DNA from: a virus
DNA: 36,755 nucleotides
Virus record (IMG/VR): IMGVR_UViG_3300038657_000098
Coordinates: 1 to 36,755 of that record
Reading direction: 5' to 3' (one strand)
Every line of letters begins with the position of its first letter. Position 1 is the first letter of the stretch. This document shows, one piece after another, positions 29,856 to 36,755 of the stretch. The translations under genes and the position numbers were made by a program. A model generated the notes under the pieces. That model saw only the letters and a program-made list of their open reading frames with translations. It was not told the DNA's origin and did no database searches.

Positions 29856-31455
29856 AAATCTTTTCACTCATTATGGTATTAATAAAAACTCAAATCCTAG
29901 GTCTCAACAACAAGGTCAGGCTGCATCTGGTAAAGCATTAAATCAAAATTATCAGCCAAACAATCAGCAGCCGCAAGATCAACAACTTCCTATGGAAAAC
30001 TTCAATGATTTGTTAGCTGAATATGGATTACCTCAACAAGAAGGCCAAGACAATTTATCAAATCAAGAGCAGCAACCTCCTATGAATAGCTTTGATGAGA
30101 TGCTAGCTCAATCTGGATTGCCATCTCAAAACAGAGGTCAAAATAACTTCTCAAATGAACAACCATCTAATCAAAACATGCAAGGGAATTCTTTTGATCA
30201 ATTTGGTATGGCATCTGGTGATTTTGAACAACAAGAGAATAATACTCAACAACAAGGTTCTAATAGTGCACTAGAAAACTTTGCTAGAAATAATCCTAAA
30301 TTAGCTGAATTTTTAGGCAATATGCAATGGCCTAAGAGCAAAGGGTTTCAAAAAGCTGGTGAAATAGCAGGCATGGGTAATAAGGCTATTGAAAAAACTG
30401 GTCTTCCAGCTCTTGCAGGTGGGCTATTACAAGGGCTTGGCAATACGGGAATTTCAACAGCTAATCTTATACCTGGGGCAGAGATTCCACATCTTGATTT
30501 AAGAAAATTTTCAGCACCTGGAGCATTAAATAGCGTAATGCATGGAGCGGGAAACATTGGTGGAAACTTGGCTGGATTCTTTGGGGCTGGTGCAGGTTTG
30601 GGCAAAATTGGACAAGCATTAAATATTGCTCGCCCAACTGGTAAAACTGGTATGTTAGCTGATTTTTTAAAGAATGCTGGAACTGGTTATGCTACGGGTG
30701 AGAATGCAGACCATGGTAAAAGCGGTAGAATTATATCCGCTGTGTTATCTACTATTCCAACAGCTGCTAACTGGATGTCTGATAAAAAGAATGCTGCTAA
30801 AGTTCTTGCTGATAAAGAATCTGTTTTTAAAGCTGGCAATAAAATGTATGACAAAGTTTTTGATATGGCTAGAAAAGAAGGTATCACCCATGCCGATAAA
30901 GCACCTAGTATTGATATAAATACATTAAAGAAATACATGGATAAATCATTCTCTGAATCTTTAACTAAAATGATGGATAACCCTACTTTAAGAAATCTTC
31001 ACAATGCTCAAAGTGATTTAGGAAAATATATTGGCTCACTAAAAAGCGACGTTGGCAAACTTCCTTCGGGAAATATAAATGCTTTTAATAAAGCTGTAGA
31101 AGCAAGAGATATAATTAAAAATTTATTAAAGAACACTCTAAATAAATCATCTAGTAAAGAATTAGCAAAAGAATTAACTAAAGCTTCTGACTACTGGAAA
31201 AATACTGTATCTCATTATTATGATTTTACAAAAGATATTTGGAAATTTTCAAATAACAAAACATTCCCGTCAACTTTCCTAAAAGGAATAAAAAATGTTG
31301 ATGATGTTTTTGCAAAGAATATGGCTGGAAGACTTCCAGAGGTTATGTTAAAAGATTTTCTTAAGGACGGTTCAAAAAAGATTACTAAAGTTGGTGCTGC
31401 TGCTGGCACTATTTATGGTGTAAAAAAGGGAATAGATCTTCTAGATAGAAGCTAA
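29848..31455 (+). CDS. Candidate ejection protein, largest, with repeated N-terminal motifs
   Basis: The 535 residues begin with about 140 Gln/Asn-rich disordered residues carrying two close copies of a motif: PMENFNDLLAEYGLPQQ and PMNSFDEMLAQSGLPSQ, with a third weaker copy (GNSFDQFGMASG). Residues 155-290 contain Ala/Gly-rich amphipathic stretches (GIAGMGNKAIEKTG, GNIGGNLAGFFGAGAGLGKIGQAL) that could enter a membrane. The remainder is helical and basic. This layout fits an ejection protein such as P22 gp16, which crosses the host membrane during infection. No lytic transglycosylase motif is visible. Confidence 0.7.
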   Translation: MAKNLFTHYGINKNSNPRSQQQGQAASGKALNQNYQPNNQQPQDQQLPMENFNDLLAEYGLPQQEGQDNLSNQEQQPPMNSFDEMLAQSGLPSQNRGQNNFSNEQPSNQNMQGNSFDQFGMASGDFEQQENNTQQQGSNSALENFARNNPKLAEFLGNMQWPKSKGFQKAGEIAGMGNKAIEKTGLPALAGGLLQGLGNTGISTANLIPGAEIPHLDLRKFSAPGALNSVMHGAGNIGGNLAGFFGAGAGLGKIGQALNIARPTGKTGMLADFLKNAGTGYATGENADHGKSGRIISAVLSTIPTAANWMSDKKNAAKVLADKESVFKAGNKMYDKVFDMARKEGITHADKAPSIDINTLKKYMDKSFSESLTKMMDNPTLRNLHNAQSDLGKYIGSLKSDVGKLPSGNINAFNKAVEARDIIKNLLKNTLNKSSSKELAKELTKASDYWKNTVSHYYDFTKDIWKFSNNKTFPSTFLKGIKNVDDVFAKNMAGRLPEVMLKDFLKDGSKKITKVGAAAGTIYGVKKGIDLLDRS

Positions 31456-31470
31456 CATAAGGAATAAATA

Positions 31471-33720
31471 ATGGCTCAAACTCCTCCAGATAACTACATC
31501 TCATCAACATCATTAGATGAGTACTTTGTTAATGAAAACACTGGTTTGCCATTAGCTGGTGGTCGTGTAACTTTCTACGAAGATAAATCTAGAACAACTA
31601 CTAAGCTCGTTTACAAATTAACTGGTGACCCTGATAGTGTGGGTGGTTATGATTTTGCGTTCTTACCAAATCCCATGATATTGTCAGCAACTGGAACGTT
31701 CGTAGATAATAACGGTGACAATGTCGCTGTTTATTACAAGCCTTATGATGCTGATGGTAATCTAGATTTATACTATGTAACTGTTGCTGATAAGTTTAAT
31801 ACTCCGCAGTTTACTCGTTCTGCATGGCCTCCGATTGCTAATGAAATAGATGACAGCGGTCAAAGTATATCCTATGAAAATCAATTATCTAATTCACAGT
31901 TTGTTGATATTTTGTTTTCAAATTTAGCTAATGGCTCACATACTTATAATATCCCTAATGCGGGAACTTTTGAATATAACATTGCTCCTGACTGGGTCTT
32001 AGTAGTTGTTGCTAGTGCTGCAACAAGTGTTACAGTAGAAAGAAATGCTATAACTGGTAATGCATCATTAGTAACTAATCCACCATTTTCTTTAACTATA
32101 ACTCCAGGCGCTAATATTAATGCAAATGGTTTATATTTAAGGCAAAGATTGCCTGACAATCCTGGGATATGGTCTCAATCTTCAAGTGATGACACTACTG
32201 GTTATGTATCAGCTAGTCTTGTATTAAGCTCTGGTTCTACTGCGCAGGTTGTTTATTTTCCGTCAAACGGAACTGCAACCCAGATTTTAGCTGCCACTAA
32301 TGGCGGTGTATCTTCAGCTAGATTTGAAAAGACTATACAGCTTCCAGTATCAGATAATCTTGAAAGCCCATATGATGGATATGTAGATATAAATATTTCT
32401 ATATCGAATAACAGTCAAACCACATTAACAAGCATTCAATTCGTTGGGTTACCGTTTAAACAAGATTCTGTACCGTATATTCAAGAAACTGTTAGTAGAC
32501 AATTAGATAATCTATATCACTACTATCAGCCACAAATATTTTACAAGCCGATTCCAAGTTATCTTGTAGGTTGGGATTTTCCATTGAATCCAGCTAATGT
32601 TACTGGCTATGTTAGTCAACCATTAGATAATCTTGCTGGTGAATCTCAATACGTTTGGGATCAGACAATTGTCTGGACAGAAACCGCTGGTAGTAATATT
32701 ACTTATGATAGAACTAATTCAGGTGCATTAAAATTAACAGCTGGCGCCTCTGATTCTCAGGTTGCAGTGATTCAATACTTAAGTAAATACAAAGTAGCGA
32801 AGATACTAAGTGGTCATTCTTCTGTTAATATTTCAGCATCTACCTCTAAAGTTGGTGGTTTATCTGGAACTGTTTCATTGTATTACAGTAAAGGTGCTGC
32901 ATTACCTAGTTTAATATCACCAACTAATCAATCAATTGTTGCGTCATTAAATGCAGACGGCTCTGTAAATGGTTTGAATCAGACAACTGGTGATGTTTGG
33001 GTTCCACATATAAGAAGTTTAGTTAATGATGTTCCTGGTTCTTTTGATATAACTTCTACTACTGCTGGATCTTATAGTGATTTTGGTATTAGTGGTTGGG
33101 GTGCTGCTGCTGGAGCTGATGTAGAAGCTGCTAATTTCTTTGCAATCGTCGTTGGTTTTGAATCAATCCCAGCAAATGGATCAGTAACTTTAAATTCTAT
33201 TTCATTAGTTCCTGGTGACATTCCAACCATACCTGCCCCTCAAACTCAAGATGAAGTTCTTCGAGAATGCCAAGCTTATTTTTGGCGTACTTATGCACCA
33301 GATGTTCCACGTGGAACAGCAAATGAACCAGGGTTTATAACTTATATAATGCAAAATACTTCTGGTACAATTTCCGGGAGTAACACTGCAAATGTATATA
33401 CGTTTAGTGGGTTTGCTATTGAATTTCCCTCAAGTATGCGTATAGACCCTAATTTAACATTTTATAATTTAAACAATGGAACAATTTCCGAAATATCAAG
33501 CTATGTAAATATTTTATCAACAGCTACTGTTTCAACATTTCTACTTAATGAGTCAATTAATAAATGGTCTACAAGCTCAGGGATAGGATATATTAATAAT
33601 AAGTATGCAGTTTTAGATCCATCTGGGATAATGTCTGATGTTTTAGGTGAGTTTATTTCTCGTAAGCAAGTAATGATGGTTTTTCACTTAGTAGCAGATG
33701 CTCGTCTAGGTATAAATTAA
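31471..33720 (+). CDS. Tail fibre or spike protein with head-binding N-terminal domain
   Basis: The protein has 749 residues. Residues 1-120 form a recurring phage tail N-terminal domain: SLDEYFVNENTGLPLAGGRVTFYED...KLVYKLTGDP...YDFAFLPNPMILSATGTFVD...YYKPYDADGNLDLYYVTV...PQFTRSAWPP. This is the type that joins spikes or fibres to the tail. The remainder is Ser/Thr/Asn-rich and beta-structured, with a likely distal receptor-binding part. No catalytic spike motifs are recognised. AAGGAATAAATA precedes the ATG. The order ejection proteins then spike matches P22. Confidence 0.85.
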   Translation: MAQTPPDNYISSTSLDEYFVNENTGLPLAGGRVTFYEDKSRTTTKLVYKLTGDPDSVGGYDFAFLPNPMILSATGTFVDNNGDNVAVYYKPYDADGNLDLYYVTVADKFNTPQFTRSAWPPIANEIDDSGQSISYENQLSNSQFVDILFSNLANGSHTYNIPNAGTFEYNIAPDWVLVVVASAATSVTVERNAITGNASLVTNPPFSLTITPGANINANGLYLRQRLPDNPGIWSQSSSDDTTGYVSASLVLSSGSTAQVVYFPSNGTATQILAATNGGVSSARFEKTIQLPVSDNLESPYDGYVDINISISNNSQTTLTSIQFVGLPFKQDSVPYIQETVSRQLDNLYHYYQPQIFYKPIPSYLVGWDFPLNPANVTGYVSQPLDNLAGESQYVWDQTIVWTETAGSNITYDRTNSGALKLTAGASDSQVAVIQYLSKYKVAKILSGHSSVNISASTSKVGGLSGTVSLYYSKGAALPSLISPTNQSIVASLNADGSVNGLNQTTGDVWVPHIRSLVNDVPGSFDITSTTAGSYSDFGISGWGAAAGADVEAANFFAIVVGFESIPANGSVTLNSISLVPGDIPTIPAPQTQDEVLRECQAYFWRTYAPDVPRGTANEPGFITYIMQNTSGTISGSNTANVYTFSGFAIEFPSSMRIDPNLTFYNLNNGTISEISSYVNILSTATVSTFLLNESINKWSTSSGIGYINNKYAVLDPSGIMSDVLGEFISRKQVMMVFHLVADARLGIN

Positions 33721-33734
33721 TATAAGGAAATTTT

Positions 33735-34127
33735 ATGTCAGTAATCAATAAATACAGTATGAACTCTTTTACTCAGTTCAATAACGGATACTCTTTGCCG
33801 ATATCCAATACTTGTTTTAGCTGTGTATTATTACCAGCAACTAATACACAATTTACTGTTCCTATAGGACCGGTAACAACTGGATCATCTGGTGAAACAT
33901 TGAATAAATTCATAGTTCAACTAAAATATAGTCAAGACAGTGCGAATGATAAATCAGATGTGTGGATGGCAGTTAATGAAACAGCATCTGTTACCGCTTC
34001 TAATGCTTTTGTCTCTACTGATTCTGTTCTTAATCCAGAAAATAGAACAGTAAAAGCTGGAGATGTGCTTAACTTTATTACAACAAGCACAGGAGCATTA
34101 GTCTCGATAGAGTTGTTTGCAATATAG
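33735..34127 (+). CDS. Small virion-associated protein after the fibre gene
   Basis: The protein has 130 residues. It is beta-rich with many Ser, Thr, Asn and Val, and one Cys. Examples are SCVLLPATNTQFTVPIG and SDVWMAVNETASVTASNAFVSTD. No family is recognised. Its composition resembles small decoration or fibre-associated proteins. AAGGAAATTTT precedes the ATG, and a terminator follows, making it the last gene before the large repeat fibre. Confidence 0.7.
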   Translation: MSVINKYSMNSFTQFNNGYSLPISNTCFSCVLLPATNTQFTVPIGPVTTGSSGETLNKFIVQLKYSQDSANDKSDVWMAVNETASVTASNAFVSTDSVLNPENRTVKAGDVLNFITTSTGALVSIELFAI

Positions 34128-34143
34128 TAGTTTTAGTATTTTT

Positions 34144-34165
34144 CCCTGTAAAAAACAGGGTTTTT
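34144..34165 (+). terminator. Strong rho-independent terminator inside the late gene cluster
   Basis: CCCTGT-aaaaa-ACAGGG forms a perfect 6-bp stem with a 5-base loop followed by five T. A second small stem, GCGG-taatc-CCGC (34172-34184), follows. It would reduce expression of the large repeat fibre and RCC1 genes relative to the structural genes upstream, unless there is read-through. Confidence 0.85.
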
Positions 34166-34210
34166 GTAGTTGCGGTAATCCCGCTTGGTTTCAAATAAGA
34201 GGTTAAATTT

Positions 34211-36307
34211 ATGGGAGTTTTATCAATAACAACTCAACCAACTGGGTTGGCTGGCGTTAATCCGTCTTTCATTTATATAGAGACAGACAGCACATTATCA
34301 CAGGTATTAGTCCCTGGGTTTTTAACTGCTTCTAGATCCATGGGGTATAGCTTTTCAAATACTGAAAGCGCATTAGTATTCACAACTGATAATGGTAATG
34401 TATTATTAAATATTTCTAAAGATTATTTCAATGCTAGTTTAGTTTTCCCTACTGGTGGCGGCGGCGGTGGTGGTGCTCCATCAACTGCATCTTACTTAAC
34501 GCAAACTGATCAAACAGGTCTTTTACCTAATAGTTCTTTTTTATCTAGTTACAGTACAGGATTTTTAACTAATACTGCTGGTGTCGGCGCATCTGGCTCA
34601 GTTGTATTAACTGGTTCTGCTAACGTTGCTGTGACGAACGGAACAGGTTCTGGTAATCCAGTATTTAATTTAACTACAAGTGGAGTTACTCCAGGATCTT
34701 ACACTATTGCAAGCTTAACTGTTGATTCTTTTGGTAGAATAACTGCTGCTTCATCTGGTTCTGCATTAGTTGCCACTGTTTCTGGAACTTTAACTGAGAT
34801 TGCATCCACTGGTGGCGCTAATCCTGTTCTTAGCTTGATTAATACTGCTGTTACTCCAGGGTCTTATACAAACGCTAACTTAACCGTAGATAGTAAAGGT
34901 CGTTTGACTGCTGTTGCAAATGGTGCTGCTGGTGGTGGCGTAACTTCTGTTTCTGGTACATTAACTGAGATAGCTTCAACTGGCGGTGCTACCCCTGTTC
35001 TTAGTTTAATAGCAACCGCTGTTACTCCAGGTGCATACACTTATGCTAGCTTGACCGTTGATGCTAATGGTAGATTAACTTCTGCGGCATCTGGAACAGC
35101 TCCTGTAACAACTGTATCTGGTACTTTAACTCAAATAGCTTCAACTGGTGGTGCTACTCCTGTCCTTAGTTTGATTGATACTGCTGTAACTGCGGGTTCT
35201 TATACTAACGCTGATATTACTGTAGATGCTAAAGGTCGTATTACTCTTGCGGCTAATGGTGCTGCTGGTGGTGGCGTTTCAACCGTTAATGGAACTCTAA
35301 CAGAGATTGCTTCAACTGGCGGTGTGAATCCAGTTCTTAGCTTGATAAATACTGCCGTAACCGCTGGAGCATACACTTATGGTAGCTTTACTGTAGATGC
35401 TAATGGTCGCTTAACTGCTGCTGCAAGTGGTACAGCTCCTGTAACAAGCGTTGCTGGAACTTTAACCGAGATTGCTTCAAGTGGTGGAGCTACTCCAGTT
35501 TTAAGCTTAATAAATACTGCTGTAACTGCGGGTTCTTATACTAATGCTAGTCTAACTGTAGATGCTAACGGTAGATTGACTGCTGCTTCATCTGGCACTG
35601 CTGCCGTGACTTCTGTTACTGGAACTCTTAATAGAGTTACTGTATCAGCTGGCGTTACTCCTACTGTAGATATTGCTGCAACTTATGTTGGTCAAGCGTC
35701 TATTACTACTTTAGGTACTATTACTACTGGTACTTGGAATGGAACTGTTGTTGGCTCTACCTATGGTGGCACTGGTGTTAATAATGGTGCGAGCACAATT
35801 ACCCTTGGTGGAAGCTTAACTACTGCTGGTGCATTTGCTTCTACATTTACAATGACTGCTGCAACAAACGTAACCTTCCCAACAACTGGTACATTATTAA
35901 CTTCTGCTGGATTAGCTGATTATGCTGTATTAAATGCTACTAATAGTTTTGCGTTTAACATTCAAGATGAGATGCAAATACAAAGTTACTCTGAAACTTC
36001 AACAGCTTCGGGTGCAATGGGTGCTACTGAAACTTTTGATTTGGATTCTGGTAATGTGTTTACTGCTACTGCTGATGCTGATGTTGTAATTACTTTTGCT
36101 AATCCTGCGGCTGCTGGACAATGTTCAAGTATCTCTTTGATACTAACTAATGGTGGTGCTCATGCAATCACCTGGCCGGCAAGTGTTGATTGGCCTGCTT
36201 CAACTGCTCCAACTCTAACTGCGGCTGGTGTTGATTTGTTAGTGTTTACAACTGTGGATGCTGGTACTACTTGGTATGGCGCATTAGCTGCTCTTGACTT
36301 AGGTTAA
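34211..36307 (+). CDS. Repeat-rich tail fibre protein
   Basis: The protein has 698 residues. After about 90 N-terminal residues and a Gly hexapeptide region (GGGGGGGAPS), about six repeats of 50-57 residues follow, with consensus VSGTLTEIASTGGATPVLSLINTAVTAGSYTNASLTVDANGRLTAASSGTA. A diverged seventh repeat leads to GTWNGTVVGSTYGGTGVNNGASTITLGGSLTTAGAF, common in phage fibres and bacterial adhesins. The C-terminus (about 600-698, QEMQIQSYSETSTASGAMGATETFDLDSGNVFTAT...ITFANPAAAGQ) is a typical capping domain. AGAGG precedes the ATG. It lies after a terminator and before the assembly-like gene, so it is likely a second, variable receptor-binding fibre. Confidence 0.85.
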   Translation: MGVLSITTQPTGLAGVNPSFIYIETDSTLSQVLVPGFLTASRSMGYSFSNTESALVFTTDNGNVLLNISKDYFNASLVFPTGGGGGGGAPSTASYLTQTDQTGLLPNSSFLSSYSTGFLTNTAGVGASGSVVLTGSANVAVTNGTGSGNPVFNLTTSGVTPGSYTIASLTVDSFGRITAASSGSALVATVSGTLTEIASTGGANPVLSLINTAVTPGSYTNANLTVDSKGRLTAVANGAAGGGVTSVSGTLTEIASTGGATPVLSLIATAVTPGAYTYASLTVDANGRLTSAASGTAPVTTVSGTLTQIASTGGATPVLSLIDTAVTAGSYTNADITVDAKGRITLAANGAAGGGVSTVNGTLTEIASTGGVNPVLSLINTAVTAGAYTYGSFTVDANGRLTAAASGTAPVTSVAGTLTEIASSGGATPVLSLINTAVTAGSYTNASLTVDANGRLTAASSGTAAVTSVTGTLNRVTVSAGVTPTVDIAATYVGQASITTLGTITTGTWNGTVVGSTYGGTGVNNGASTITLGGSLTTAGAFASTFTMTAATNVTFPTTGTLLTSAGLADYAVLNATNSFAFNIQDEMQIQSYSETSTASGAMGATETFDLDSGNVFTATADADVVITFANPAAAGQCSSISLILTNGGAHAITWPASVDWPASTAPTLTAAGVDLLVFTTVDAGTTWYGALAALDLG
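34600..35640 (+). repeat. Tandem repeats of about 165 bp inside the fibre gene
   Basis: Six full units encode the 50-57-residue fibre repeats. Units alternate in their linkers (AAGGG versus SGTAP), a two-unit periodicity that indicates amplification by pairs. High similarity between units would allow length change by recombination. Confidence 0.8.
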
Positions 36308-36324
36308 TAAAAAAGGAATTAAAT

Positions 36325-36755
36325 ATGACTAGATATGCATTAATAGAAAATGGGGTTGTAGTGAAAACTAGCGGACTTCCTAAAAACACTGCAAAAATCA
36401 GCGGTTTTGACAAATTATCAAATGAGAAATTAAAATCTTTCGGTTATTTACCATATGAGTACACAGCTCCAGTTATTGACTTTATGACTCAAAAAATGGG
36501 TGACGTTGAGTTTACTATTTTAGAAGATAAAGTTTTAGGTACTAATAAAGTTGTAGAATTAACGCAAGAAGAAGTAGACGGCATTAAGTCTTCTTTTGTT
36601 GAGCAAGCAAAACTTGGTCTTGTTGAGTTTTTGTACAAAACGGATTGGTCTATGGTTTCTGACTCAAGCTTAGACGTAGAACAAGCTGCATCTTATGTTG
36701 CATTGCGTGTTAACTTGAAAGCTGTTTTAGATGCTATAGACAGTATATCTGTAGA
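36325..36755 (+). CDS. 5' part of a tail-fibre-assembly-like protein (continues at the left end)
   Basis: The first 143 residues run to the window end and the reading frame continues at base 3 of the window, making 184 residues. It starts MTRYALIENGVVVKTSGLPKNTAKISGFDKL...LKSFGYLPYEY, which resembles small proteins that follow phage fibre genes and act in fibre assembly or attachment. I cannot confirm the family. AAAGGAATTAAAT precedes the ATG, and the fibre gene ends 17 bases upstream. Its position between a fibre gene and the RCC1 gene at 158 supports an accessory role in adsorption. Confidence 0.75.
   Translation, partial: MTRYALIENGVVVKTSGLPKNTAKISGFDKLSNEKLKSFGYLPYEYTAPVIDFMTQKMGDVEFTILEDKVLGTNKVVELTQEEVDGIKSSFVEQAKLGLVEFLYKTDWSMVSDSSLDVEQAASYVALRVNLKAVLDAIDSISV
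36737..36755. repeat. Terminal direct repeat, right copy
   Basis: Identical to bases 1-19. The gene starting at 36325 is open through this copy and continues from base 20 of the window. The repeat is therefore the overlap of a circular assembly. Confidence 0.9.

Noticed and set aside
1-36755. Prophage with integrase or attachment site
   Set aside because: No integrase, excisionase or host flank is present, and the ends close on each other.

Overview
The window is a complete, AT-rich genome of a short-tailed, P22-like double-stranded DNA phage. The last 19 bases (36737-36755) repeat the first 19 (1-19). An open reading frame that runs off the right end continues in frame from the left end to a stop at 141-143, giving one 184-residue protein, so the molecule is circular or circularly permuted with a unit of 36,736 bp. 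P22-type terminase, portal, scaffold, coat, gp4-like and gp10-like genes fit headful packaging and podovirus morphology. I see no integrase, CI-type repressor, DNA polymerase, RNA polymerase or tRNA gene, so it looks virulent and dependent on host replication and transcription. The host is probably a low-GC Gram-negative bacterium, but the sequence does not name it.

Layout. (1) 15.8-36.7 kb, continuing through the origin to 3.5 kb, all on the plus strand: the late module. It starts with small genes, then terS, terL, portal, scaffold, coat, an HNH-type gene, head and tail completion proteins, three candidate ejection proteins, fibres, and two RCC1-repeat propeller proteins with 14 and 7 repeats. 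(2) 3.5-4.9 kb, minus strand: GH24 endolysin and two membrane proteins, a likely lysis cassette. (3) 4.9-6.1 kb, plus: a FliA/sigma-28-like factor followed by SSB. (4) 8.0-6.2 kb, minus: a 49-residue ribbon-helix-helix protein, then an operon of small genes ending in an Erf recombinase. (5) 8.1-11.4 kb: a monocistronic Ala/Met/Pro-rich protein, two tandem winged-helix paralogues with two membrane proteins, and a minus-strand protein with an HExxH motif and a Met-turn-like motif. (6) 11.4-15.5 kb: a two-winged-helix candidate replication initiator, a RusA resolvase, and two copies of a conserved unknown family.

How it may work. The initiator probably opens replication near 11.4-11.65 kb using host enzymes, with SSB, Erf and RusA handling recombination and branched DNA before headful packaging. 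The clearest regulatory logic is the ribbon-helix-helix gene (strong promoter) lying just before a promoter whose 17-bp spacer holds the perfect palindrome AGAGCATgATGCTCT. Matching half-sites recur in the leader of the initiator gene and in the 15.5 kb promoter region. The sigma-28-like factor could redirect host polymerase to other phage genes. In the late module, RNA hairpins precede the scaffold, coat and HNH genes, and the coat hairpin covers its own Shine-Dalgarno sequence.

The most notable items are the metzincin-like protein, the 14- and 7-repeat propellers, the sigma factor, the ribbon-helix-helix circuit, a shared leader motif before several early genes, and a helically phased repeat array upstream of the endolysin.
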